From NCBI RefSeq assembly GCF_043197795.1, contig NZ_JBICTU010000021.1:62001-126000 (forward strand): a DNA stretch of 64,000 nucleotides. Direction: 5' to 3'. The DNA is from Sphaerisporangium sp040649355. Lineage in GTDB: Bacteria; Actinomycetota; Actinomycetes; Streptosporangiales; Streptosporangiaceae. Every line of letters begins with the position of its first letter. Within the stretch, counting starts at the first letter, position 1. The notes under the pieces were generated by a model that saw only the letters and a program-made list of their open reading frames with translations, was not told the origin of the DNA and searched no databases. The position numbers and the translations under genes are program-made. This document shows positions 34,130 through 42,546 of this stretch, piece after piece.

Positions 34130-35044
34130 TCAGGCCGGGGGCAGGCGCTTGAGCAGGGTCTCCTCGTCGATGGGGCTCTCGTGGGTGCCCTCGGAGGTAC
34201 ATGCGTGCGCGCCGGCGACCGCGCCGAGGCGTACACACTCCTCCGGCGGCAGGCCGCGCAGGCGCCCGTACAGGAACCCCGACACGAACGCGTCGCCCGC
34301 TCCGTTGCTGTCGGCCACCGGGCCGGGAAGCGGGGCGGCCGGGAGCAGCGCGGGCTCACCTGCGGCGTCACCGAGGAGGTACGCCCCGGAGGCGCCCGCC
34401 GTGCAGACGACCAGGGACGCACGGCCACGCGCCAGGATGTCGCGCATCACCGGACCCGGGTCGGGGAGCTTGACCGCCGACATGAAGACCACGTCGGAGG
34501 AGTAGGCGAAGTCCTTGTGGTGGTCGTTCACGCCGTCCCAGTCGTGCAGGTCGGTCGAGACCGGGACCCCCAGCTCCAGCAGCTCGGGGTACAGGTGGCG
34601 GGAGAAGTCGGTGATGGACACATGGACATGCCGCGCCCGGCTGATCGCGGGGAGGTAGAGGTCGCGGGGCAGGCGCTGCCCGGCCGCGGCGCGCGGGTCG
34701 TACAGCGAGAGCCGCCGCCCGTCGGGGCCGACCAGCAGCACGCTGCGCCTGGTGCCCTCGGGCACGATCTCCCACCCGAAGTCGGCGCCGCGCGCGGCCA
34801 GGTGGGCGCGGATGAGCGCGCCCTGCGGGTCGTCTCCGATCAGGTCGATCAGCCTGGCCCGCAGGCCGAGGGCGTGGCAGCCGAGGAGCACCCCGCTTCC
34901 GGTGTTGCCGATGCGATCGACCACGGGCGGCACGCCGTAGGTGTCGGCGTACGGCAGCGGCAACTCCGGCACGTACACCGTCGTGTCGACCCCGGCGCCC
35001 CCCACCACGACCACGTCGTACGTCACGGCGCCACCTGAACTCAT
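34130..35044 (-). CDS. PfkB-family carbohydrate kinase
   Basis: The 304-residue protein has the PfkB N-terminal signature region (GNTGSGVLLGCHALGLRARL) and the C-terminal ATP/catalytic motif DSNGAGDAFVSGFLYG with the catalytic Asp. It phosphorylates a sugar or nucleoside hydroxyl. The ATG at 35044 follows GGAGGGGG. No operon partner is visible and the sugar is unknown. Confidence 0.88.
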   Translation of the reverse strand: MSSGGAVTYDVVVVGGAGVDTTVYVPELPLPYADTYGVPPVVDRIGNTGSGVLLGCHALGLRARLIDLIGDDPQGALIRAHLAARGADFGWEIVPEGTRRSVLLVGPDGRRLSLYDPRAAAGQRLPRDLYLPAISRARHVHVSITDFSRHLYPELLELGVPVSTDLHDWDGVNDHHKDFAYSSDVVFMSAVKLPDPGPVMRDILARGRASLVVCTAGASGAYLLGDAAGEPALLPAAPLPGPVADSNGAGDAFVSGFLYGRLRGLPPEECVRLGAVAGAHACTSEGTHESPIDEETLLKRLPPA

Positions 35045-35269
35045 CGCCCCCTCCAGAATCTCAGATGAGACCCCCGAACGCCCTTCAACCCAGCCGGCAC
35101 ACATATTTCGAGCGAAATGAACCTTACCTGCGGACCGGTCCCGCGCTCTCGTGGGTTTCGCGCCGGCCGGTGAACCGCGACTACGCACCCGGGGTGAACA
35201 GTTTTCGCGTCTAAACGATCAGTTCGGCCCACCCTCTCGGCGAAAGCGCGAGAGCCAAACTTGAGTAAA

Positions 35270-35942
35270 GGCCTGGTACTGACCCAAATCCGGTACTCCG
35301 GCTGGCAGCCGTCCAGGACGCCGTGACGCAGAGCCTTCAGCAGCTCCATGGCGGCGGCCCAGATATCCGTTCCCGGCACCAGGTTGTACTTGTGCTCCTG
35401 CTCGGTCCCGGCGAAGTGGGTCTGGAAGTACCGCTTGTGGTTGTTGAGGCGGAGTACTGCGGAGGCGTGGACGTCGAGTGCGGGGTTCAGCCAGCGCAGG
35501 GCCTCCACCGGTCCGTCGCCAACCGGCATGGGGGTGGTGCGGATGAAGCAGGCGTCCTCGGGGTGGAAGCGGATCTGGGCGAAGACGTGGTAGCCGCGGC
35601 GTGTTGCGCCAGGTAGCACAGCGGTACGAGGCCGGGAGCCGAGGTGGGGCCGGTCATCGCCATCAGGTCGGGGCCGGCAATGGCGTCGGGGAAGAGGGCG
35701 CTGCCGTCGATCTCACGGCCCGGTGCGAGCGCGTCGCCGGAGGCAGTCAGCGGGCGGACGGGGCAGGGGCCGAGCGCGTCCCAGTGGACGACCACGGTGG
35801 TAGTCGGGGAAGTGCTCACTTCCTGGGGTGGGACCTGGACCAGGACGATGGGGTCGTCCGGCTGGCGTGGCGCGGTCTGGTTGAGCAGGTGGATTCCGCC
35901 TAGGACGATCCAGGCCTCGCGTTTGGCCGTTTCACGATGCAT
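35270..35942 (-). pseudogene. Hypothetical gene split by one frameshift, probably also truncated
   Basis: From ATG 35942 the frame encodes about 110 residues (WIVLGGIHLLNQTAPRQPDD, GLVPLCYLAQ). Near 35600, within GCCGCGG, a one-base loss puts the continuation (GYHVFAQIRFHPEDACFIRT, TEQEHKYNLVPGTDIWAA) in another frame. Past GCQPEYRI (near 35283) the sequence loses protein character, so the 3' end is probably missing too. I do not recognise the family. It is divergent from the Nudix gene. Confidence 0.55.
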
Positions 35943-36022
35943 GGCAAGTCTCCCTTTCCTGAGCCGTGTTCGTGTCGGTGGCTGGCGTTCCGTACGGAGG
36001 CTAACGACATAAGGTGTGCGGG

Positions 36023-36544
36023 GTGATCCATCGCGAGAACGAAGAGACGATCTTGAATGCGGCGGCCGTCGATGTCGGCCTGGCGGCCCTTGAGTTCGAC
36101 GGTGCGCGGGCCTGGCTGGAGCAGGCGCGTCGACACCCGATGGAGCCGCTGGCGGCGGATGTCTGGGTAACCGATCCGGACTTCGGGCACGTCCTGCTGG
36201 TGAAGCACCGGGTGCGCGGCTGGGTGCCGCCCGGTGGCAAGGTCGAGCCGGGAGAGACTCCCCGTGCCGCCGCAGCACGTGAACTGGTCGAGGAGACCGG
36301 GCTGCACGCGGAACTGCTGGAGGTGCCGGCCGCGGTCTGTGTGCGTTCCTACCGCTCGGACTGGTCGCCGACGCTTGGCCTGTCGTACGCCGCGATCGTT
36401 GGTCTCGATGCGCCGCTGGGTGGGGAGAGAGGGCAGCCGCCGCGCTGGTTCGCCGTCAATGAGGAGTGGGAGTCGGTGTTTCCCGAGGATCGCGACCGGA
36501 TCCAGGCGCACATGGCCCGGTTGGTGGCTGTCGGGGCGCGCTGA
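36023..36544 (+). CDS. Nudix hydrolase
   Basis: The 173-residue protein contains a complete Nudix box, GGKVEPGETPRAAAARELVE followed by ETGL, matching GX5EX7REUXEEXGU, on an alpha-beta-alpha Nudix fold. It hydrolyses a nucleoside diphosphate linked to another group. GTG 36023 lies nine bases after AAGG; GTG 36014 is in frame. It belongs to the accessory cluster with a nucleotide kinase and phosphorylase-like gene, so a modified nucleotide is a reasonable guess for the substrate. Confidence 0.87.
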   Translation: MIHRENEETILNAAAVDVGLAALEFDGARAWLEQARRHPMEPLAADVWVTDPDFGHVLLVKHRVRGWVPPGGKVEPGETPRAAAARELVEETGLHAELLEVPAAVCVRSYRSDWSPTLGLSYAAIVGLDAPLGGERGQPPRWFAVNEEWESVFPEDRDRIQAHMARLVAVGAR

Positions 36545-36661
36545 CCATCGGCTGCGGGACATGGTCAGATCACCTCGCCGATCCGGTCGAGGGCCTCGCC
36601 GGGCATGGTGACGAGCTGGTGTGGTCGCAGCGCGCTGGCGCAGCCTCGGCAGGTTGCTGGG

Positions 36662-37504
36662 TCACAGCCGGCCCCCGGGGCGCTGGGCGACGACGACGAG
36701 CCAGCTCGTGACGGTCGGCGCGTCGGGGCTGGTCTGGGCGTACGCCTTAGCGAGGATGTCCATGCGCTGGGCGTGAGTGAAGTCGCCGTCCGGGCGGGCG
36801 AAGACGGGGATGGACAGCCACGCCTTCTTCTCCGCCATGGTGCTGTGCTGGGCCGTGACCTCGGTGTCGACCACGGTCAGCCCGGCGGCGGCCAGCTGCT
36901 CGGTGATGGTCTCCGGCGACAGCTTGGGGCCGTCCCGGTCGGCCGCCGGAGGCGGGGTGTAGCCGTAGTCGCGTGCGGCGATCTGGCGGATCAGCGTGTT
37001 CAGCGAGGGGCCGGTGCGGCCGGTCTGCTCGTTGGGGTGGGTCACGTCGGCGAAGCCGCCTCCGACGTTGAAGACGAACCGGCCGCCGGGCTGCAGGACG
37101 CGACGGACCGCGGCGAACACCGCCGGGGTGTTCGTCTTCCAGATCGCCGAGTTGCACACCACGGCGTCGACGCCGCCGACTGGGGCGTGTTGGGCGAGGT
37201 CCTCGGCCGGGGCGGTCACCCATGACAGCCGCGGGTCGGTCAGGGTGCGGCGGCCGATGCGCTGCATGGCCGGGACGCTGTCGAGGGAGATGACCCGGGC
37301 GTCGGCCGGCCCCAAGGCGAGGATCGCCTCGGCGGTCGCACCGGTCCCGCCGCACAGGTCGATCACCAGACGGCTGTCGGCGAGGTGGGCCCGGCGGGCG
37401 AGGTCGCGGCTGGTGGAGCTGTACATGGGATGGTCGCGGGTGAACGCCGCGTACGCCTCGGCGGTGGTGTCCTCGTCCCAGCCGAAGAGAGCATCCTGGG
37501 GCAT
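36662..37504 (-). CDS. SAM-dependent methyltransferase
   Basis: The 280-residue protein has motif I RLVIDLCGGTGATAEAI, an acidic post-I ISLDSV, a motif near VDAVVCNSAIW and post-III RRVLQPGGRFVFNVG, typical of class I methyltransferases. It is last in the minus-strand gene string of this island, 56 bp after the DUF2797 gene. The substrate is not known. Confidence 0.83.
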   Translation of the reverse strand: MPQDALFGWDEDTTAEAYAAFTRDHPMYSSTSRDLARRAHLADSRLVIDLCGGTGATAEAILALGPADARVISLDSVPAMQRIGRRTLTDPRLSWVTAPAEDLAQHAPVGGVDAVVCNSAIWKTNTPAVFAAVRRVLQPGGRFVFNVGGGFADVTHPNEQTGRTGPSLNTLIRQIAARDYGYTPPPAADRDGPKLSPETITEQLAAAGLTVVDTEVTAQHSTMAEKKAWLSIPVFARPDGDFTHAQRMDILAKAYAQTSPDAPTVTSWLVVVAQRPGGRL

Positions 37505-37560
37505 AGTGTGTCTCGCTTCGCAGGGAGGGCCCGCCTGGTGCAGCGGGGGCGGGCCGGGGG

Positions 37561-38520
37561 TCAAAAGAGGGAGGCCTGGACGGCGGCGGCGGGCGAGGTG
37601 AACGCGCCACCGAGGGTGATGCGGCGTCCCTTGAGCGTGCCGATGTCCAGCAGGTAGCCCAGGTCGTTGTCGCTGTCCGATACGACGAGGGCCTGGGAGC
37701 CGATGCAGGAGATCAGGGTGAAGCCGTGCTCGCCCTCGTCCACCTTGTGCGGGTACAGCGCCCGCGCGCCACCGGGGTTGCGCAGCTGGTCGCCCTCGTG
37801 CGGCGGGGTCCAGGCTTCCAGGACGGTCGCGGTGCCGAGCTCGGCGAACGTCTTGGCCGCGCGGTCGACGGTCTTGCGGTGGGCTTCTTCGGCGGTCGGC
37901 AGGTCGGCGAGGTCGGCCAGGGCCTTGAGCTTGGCGGTTGCCCGGACGGTCTGGGGGATGCCCAGGTGGCGGGTGATGGCATCTTCGAGGTAGCGCACGG
38001 TGCGGCCGTCCGGACTGTGGGCCAGGTAGGTCGCGAACAGCGCCCCCTGTTCGTCGAGGCGGGAGCGCTTGCGCGGCTCGGCCGCAGTGCCGACCTTGGT
38101 GGTGCCGTCGGCGAAGGTTGCGGCGTACAGCCAGTGTGGCTGGGCCATGTACCGCTGGAGTGCTTCGGGGGCGTGGCCCCGCTGGTGGAACTGGTGGGCG
38201 AAGCGAAAATCGTCCCGTCCCGCGCACTGGGTGCACTGCCCGCTCTGGACGGCCGGTGCGCGGTCGGGGCAGGCGAGGGCCTCAACGCGGACGGTGTCGG
38301 CGAACTGGTACCGGCCGGTGCACCACCTGCCGGTACCGGTCACGCGGAAGCCGAGGCGCCGGTGCATGAACTCGGCGTAGACCAGCGGCCCGCCGGGCAG
38401 GGGGGCGAGCAGCAGCCGGGGGTCCCCGGTGGCCCAGGTGATGCCGTGGCAGATGTACTCGCCGCTGTCGGCAAGGGGCACTGGCATGGTGCGTTCCACG
38501 GGAGATGAGGCGGGCGCCAT
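37561..38520 (-). CDS. DUF2797-family protein (GIY-YIG-like core with zinc-ribbon cysteines)
   Basis: The 319-residue protein has an N-terminal beta-rich part, clustered cysteines (ACPDR ... GQCTQCAG) likely to bind zinc, and a GIY-YIG-like core: HWLYAATFADGTTKVGTA, then an Arg-rich RKRSRLDEQGA helix and a Glu in RYLEDAITRHLG. DUF2797 proteins are uncharacterised; the fold suggests nuclease or nucleic-acid binding. Its ATG shares one base with the preceding kinase stop (TGATG), so the two are coupled. Confidence 0.75.
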   Translation of the reverse strand: MAPASSPVERTMPVPLADSGEYICHGITWATGDPRLLLAPLPGGPLVYAEFMHRRLGFRVTGTGRWCTGRYQFADTVRVEALACPDRAPAVQSGQCTQCAGRDDFRFAHQFHQRGHAPEALQRYMAQPHWLYAATFADGTTKVGTAAEPRKRSRLDEQGALFATYLAHSPDGRTVRYLEDAITRHLGIPQTVRATAKLKALADLADLPTAEEAHRKTVDRAAKTFAELGTATVLEAWTPPHEGDQLRNPGGARALYPHKVDEGEHGFTLISCIGSQALVVSDSDNDLGYLLDIGTLKGRRITLGGAFTSPAAAVQASLF

Positions 38521-39215
38521 CAGACGGTGAGCTGGAGGCGGTCGGTGAGGGCGTCGGCTGCGGTCTTGAACACGGTGTCGCGGTCCATGCTGGTGACGTC
38601 CAGGGACAGCCAGCCGCCGCGCTCGCCCTGCTCCTGGAGCTGGGCGAGGACGGTGCTCTGGTAGCGGATGAAGTCCTCGTCGCCGCTGCCAGAATGGCCG
38701 GTCTCGAGGGAGGTGAACTCCCCCTTGCGCCGGAGGGCTTCGCGGGCGCCGATCCGCAGGAAGATCACCAGGTCGGATTCGGTGAGGTGGGCGAAGACCT
38801 GTTCGGCGAGGTGGGTGGGGACGTCCGGGTTGACCGCGTACCGGGCGAGGATCTTGTGGTGGGCGTTGTCGAGGATCACGTGGGTGCCGACGGCCAGGGC
38901 GGGCCGGATGACGAGCTTGTCCTGGAGGGTGTACCAGGCGGCCAGCGCCAGCAGCCAGTAGTGATCATCGCACGCCTGGGCGACGCGTGCGTCCCGGCGG
39001 TAGACCAGCGCGTTGAGGCGGTCGAGGTAGGCGGACAGCTCCGCGTCCATGGGGACTTCGGTACTGTGCTTGCCGACGAGGATCGCTGGGTGGCCGGCGT
39101 CGTTGAGGGCCTGGTGCAGGCGGGCGGCGAGGGTGGACTTGCCGGCCCCATCGATGCCGGTGACCGTGATCTCCCGCCCGCGTGCGGGGGCGGCGGAGTG
39201 CGCTGCGATCGTCAT
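38520..39215 (-). CDS. Thymidylate-kinase-like nucleotide kinase
   Basis: The 231-residue protein has a Walker A motif GIDGAGKST at residues 20-28 and the general layout of thymidylate/deoxynucleoside kinases: a DR-like VILDNAHHK segment, a lid with RIGAREALRRKGEF and a final long helix. It is not the housekeeping dTMP kinase, whose DRY motif is altered here. Its start overlaps the stop of the phosphorylase-like gene by 4 bp and its stop overlaps the DUF2797 start, showing a tightly coupled set. Confidence 0.8.
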   Translation of the reverse strand: MTIAAHSAAPARGREITVTGIDGAGKSTLAARLHQALNDAGHPAILVGKHSTEVPMDAELSAYLDRLNALVYRRDARVAQACDDHYWLLALAAWYTLQDKLVIRPALAVGTHVILDNAHHKILARYAVNPDVPTHLAEQVFAHLTESDLVIFLRIGAREALRRKGEFTSLETGHSGSGDEDFIRYQSTVLAQLQEQGERGGWLSLDVTSMDRDTVFKTAADALTDRLQLTV

Positions 39216-40222
39216 GGTCGACTTCCTCCAAGGGTTCGGATCGGGCGGCCGGCCAAGCGGTCCGCGATGATTCCGCGGATCCGGTCAACCAGAACGGTGC
39301 GCCGCCGGATGACGTCGCCGTGACGCTCATTGGACAGGTCAGCGGGGTAGTGCTGGGCCAGGTTGTTGGAAATGACGTGGAGGTAGCCGAATCTGATCCC
39401 CGCCTGGAGCGCGGCCGCCCCCATAGGGCCGATCTCCGGGTCGACGAAGGCGTACTCGGCATGCTTGGCCAGCCAGTCACGGTTCTCCAGCAGAATCGAC
39501 GCGGAGGTGACGTGGAGGCCGCTGTGCACGCCGGGCTGGGCGGCGGCGAACTCACCGAAGAAGTCGTCCCAGGTAACGAGAGCACCGCCGACGAGGCTCT
39601 CGTTACCGGTGGCGAGGAGCGTGTTCGGCACGATCTCGGGGAACAGCGCCCCGACCTTGCCGACGTAGACGACGTCGCGGGCACCGAGCTCGGCCAGGCG
39701 TGCGACGACACGGCCGGCGACATCGCCCCCAGATGCTGTGCAGGAAGCCGAGGTAGACCACTCGGCGGCCGTGCACGACGGCGCGCTGCCAGGCGTAACC
39801 CTTTCCGCGGGTCCACACACCGTCGTCGGGGGCGAGGTGCTGAAGGCCCCAGCCGACGATCACGAGATCGCCGTCCAGATCGAGGTCGAGCCCTTCGATG
39901 GCAGCGCGGCACGCCGCCTCTTCCGGCGGCTGGTAGGTGACGGTCCCGGCCGCGCGACCGGTCATGGCCAGGTAGGTGGTGATGATCAGCGCGTAGTGGT
40001 GTACGTAGTCGGCACCGGGAAACGCCTTGATGACCAGGTCACGGCTGTGGACTTCGGCGGTGGGCCGCTCGATGTTGAACAGCTTGCCGATCTTCTCGTA
40101 CCGAGAGATCACGGCCAGGCGGTCGTAGCCGCCGACGACGCGGATGCTTTCCCATTCCTGGTCCTGGATGAGGTGGTGGACCTTGATCTGTAGGTAGCGC
40201 AGCAGACTGTCAGGGTTCATGG
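39212..40222 (-). pseudogene. Nucleoside-phosphorylase-superfamily-like gene with one frameshift in a G run
   Basis: ATG 40222 opens about 165 residues (YLQIKVHHLIQDQEWESIRV ... VVYLGFLHSIWG). At the GGGGG run near 39726-39731 the frame breaks; removing one G restores WGDVAGRVVARLAELGARDV and continues with VYVGKVGAL and the rest to the stop at 39212. The C-terminal half with DPEIGPMGAAALQAG and VISNNLAQHY resembles the purine-nucleoside-phosphorylase/phosphorylase superfamily. If the shift is real, only two partial proteins are made; ribosomal slippage or a sequencing error cannot be excluded. Confidence 0.7.
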
Positions 40223-40284
40223 TGTGCCCGTCGACAGGGATCGGGGCCGTGCGCAGCAGCCCGTGCCCGCCTGCGGCGCCGGCC

Positions 40285-41108
40285 TTGCGCGCCCAGTGGC
40301 TCGGGCGGCAACTTCGGGAACTACGTGAGGGGCCGGCCTCACACTCAAGGACGCCTCTGCACGCATCCAACGCGAAGGGCCGACCCTGAGCCGCTTCGAG
40401 GCAGGCATCTATCCGATCCGCCTCCCGGATGTGACCGCGCTGCTGGACCTCTATGGGGTCGTCGACCCCACCCGACGAGAGGGGTTGATTCAACTTGCGG
40501 CGGAGGTATGGCAGACGGGCTGGTGGGACGGGTACTCCGAAGACCTGCCCAAGTTGATCATCGACTACGCCTGGATCGAGAGCCGCGCCCGCCGCATCTA
40601 CTCCTTCGATCTCGTGGTGATCCCCGGCCTACTGCAGACTCACGGTTACATGGAAGCGTTGATTCGCGGAGCTGACACCAACGCCTCCTTGACGCCCTTC
40701 GGCGCCCGATTTCGTCTGGATCGGCAGAGGATCCTCGCCGCCCCGGAGCCGCCCGACATCGAGGCCGTGCTCGACGAGAGCTTGCTCCATCGCGCACCCG
40801 GCGGGCCGCACGTTCTCAGGGAGCAGCTCAAACACCTGGTCGAACTGGCGAAACGTCCTAACATCGGTGTGCGGGTGCTGCCCTTCACTTCACATGTCCA
40901 TCCCAGCCCCGAAGGCACGTTTCTCATCTTCGAGATGCCTGAACCGTTTCCCGAGGTCGGGTACGTGGACACCCCTGCGGGTGGCATTTACGTCGAAACA
41001 GAACGCGTCGAGCGACTTATCATGAAGTTTGACCGCGTTCGCGATCATTGCCTCGACTTGGACGAGTCGGCGATCCGCATCCGGGCGGCTGCGGACGCGA
41101 TCCTGTAA
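40285..41108 (+). pseudogene. XRE-family regulator with DUF5753 domain, frameshifted in its helix-turn-helix
   Basis: A TTG start at 40285 gives RAQWLGRQLRELREG, the usual start of these proteins. At the GGGG run (40329-40332) the frame breaks, and AGLTLKDASARIQREGPTLS continues one frame away. From there the DUF5753 domain is intact (LVVIPGLLQTHGYMEALI, RQRILAAPEPPDIEAVLDES) to the TAA at 41108. One extra G restores a full-length protein. A shorter product from GTG 40431 would keep only the effector domain. The DUF397 gene follows, as is normal for such pairs. Confidence 0.75.
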
Positions 41109-41134
41109 CCCACGGACGGAAGGCAGGGGCGACG

Positions 41135-41353
41135 ATGTCAGCCTCCGATCAGCGGCCCCGTGTCGCGTGGCACATCAGTAGTTTCAGCCCGAACGGCGGC
41201 AGTGACTGTGTGGAGGCCGGCCCCGTCCTCGACGGCACCGGTCGCATCGCCGTCCGGCACAGCCATCACCCCGAGGGCACCGTCATCGTCTACACCCGAG
41301 CCGAGTGGGACGCCTTCCTCGTCGGCGTCCGCGCGAACGAGTTCGACTTCTGA
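41135..41353 (+). CDS. DUF397 small protein
   Basis: The 72-residue protein has the DUF397 pattern: WHISSFSPNGGSDCVEAGP, then IAVRHSHHPEGTVIVYTRAE and WDAFLVGVRANEFD. DUF397 proteins are encoded next to XRE-DUF5753 regulators, which they antagonise or modulate in actinomycetes (BldB/WhiJ-like modules). It is 26 bp after the regulator remnant and itself intact. Confidence 0.9.
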   Translation: MSASDQRPRVAWHISSFSPNGGSDCVEAGPVLDGTGRIAVRHSHHPEGTVIVYTRAEWDAFLVGVRANEFDF

Positions 41354-41510
41354 ACTCCTACTCACAAGGGCACCATCCAGATGTCCCTCAGCTTGACGTG
41401 GCGGCGCGGTCCTTGCGAACGGGTCATCGAGCCGTTGGATCGAGGTCCGAGCGTGCTGACACAGGGAATGGCCCGCACACTCGGCTTCTTCGATTCCCCG
41501 GTCCGCGTCG

Positions 41511-42536
41511 TCAGCGGTTGACGAGGGGGCCGGAGCCGGTGGAGCCGCGGACGACGAGCTCGGGCTGGAAGACCAGTTCGATGTTCTTGGGGGCCGCCCC
41601 GTTGATCTCCTCCAGCAGCGTCTGGACCGCCGCCGAGGCCATCGCGCCGATGGGCTTGCGCACAGTGGTGAGCGGCGGGTCGGTGAAGGCGATCAGCGGG
41701 GAGTCGTCGAAGCCGACGACCGAGACGTCACCCGGCACCGAAAGGCCCCGCTCGCGCGCGGCCCTGATCGCGCCGAGCGCCATGAGATCACTCGCGCAGA
41801 CGATGCCCGTGCAGCCGCGCTCGATCAGCGCCGCCGCCGCGGCCTGCCCGCCCTCGACCGAGAACAGCGAGTGCTGGATCAGCTCGTCGCAGCCGGAGAC
41901 GCCGAGCAGCTGCGACATCGCCTGGGTGAACCCCTCGATCTTGCGGATGACCGGCACGAAGCGCCGCTGGCCGAGCGCGAGGCCGATGCGCTCGTGCCCG
42001 AGGTCGACCAGGTGCTGCACGGCCAGGCGGGACGCGAGCCGGTCGTCCGGCGAGATGAACGGCGCCTCGATGTGCTCGCTGTAACCGTCGACCAGGACGA
42101 TCGGCAGCCCCCGGTCGGTCAGCCTGGTGTAACGATCCATGCGGGCGGTGGTGTCGGCGTGCAGGCCCGAGACGAAGATGATGCCGCTGACGTCGCGCTC
42201 CAGCAGCAGCTCGGTGAACTCGTCCTCGGGGGCGCCGCCCGGGCTCTGCGTGCAGAGCACGGGCGTGTAGCCGTGCTGGGTCAGCGACTTCTCGATGGCC
42301 TGGGCGAACGCCGGGAAGATCGGGTTGTCCAGCTCGGGGGTGACCAGCCCGACAAGGCCGTTGCTGCGCTGCCGCAGCCGCTGCGGGCGCTCGTACCCCA
42401 TGAGGTCGAGCGCGGTCAGGACGAGCTGGCGCGTGCCGGCGGACACCCCCGACTTGCCGTTCAGCACGCGGCTGACCGTGGCCTCGCTCACGCCCGCCTG
42501 GGCCGCGATGTCGGACAGCCGGGCGTTACCGTTCAT
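41511..42536 (-). CDS. LacI-family transcriptional regulator of the alpha-glucoside locus
   Basis: The 341-residue protein has the LacI helix-turn-helix (LSDIAAQAGVSEATVSRVLN) and hinge, followed by a periplasmic-binding-protein-like effector domain with GIVCASDLMALGAIRAA and VSVVGFDDSPL. It is the last of five genes in one direction (binding protein, two permeases, glucosidase, regulator), so it is probably a local repressor that releases its operator when alpha-glucosides are present. The ATG at 42536 places the helix-turn-helix in its usual position. Confidence 0.9.
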   Translation of the reverse strand: MNGNARLSDIAAQAGVSEATVSRVLNGKSGVSAGTRQLVLTALDLMGYERPQRLRQRSNGLVGLVTPELDNPIFPAFAQAIEKSLTQHGYTPVLCTQSPGGAPEDEFTELLLERDVSGIIFVSGLHADTTARMDRYTRLTDRGLPIVLVDGYSEHIEAPFISPDDRLASRLAVQHLVDLGHERIGLALGQRRFVPVIRKIEGFTQAMSQLLGVSGCDELIQHSLFSVEGGQAAAAALIERGCTGIVCASDLMALGAIRAARERGLSVPGDVSVVGFDDSPLIAFTDPPLTTVRKPIGAMASAAVQTLLEEINGAAPKNIELVFQPELVVRGSTGSGPLVNR

Positions 42537-42546
42537 GGCCGCTACT

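Noticed and set aside
36545..36661. A short minus-strand peptide-like stretch ending near 36567 (PHQLVTMPGEALDRIGEVI)
   Set aside because: It may be the tail of a lost gene, but it is too short to identify and has no upstream continuation.
41381..41521. A 46-codon frame between the DUF397 gene and the lacI gene end
   Set aside because: It has a start and a stop but no ribosome site and no recognisable family, and its end overlaps the convergent regulator. Probably chance or an old fragment.
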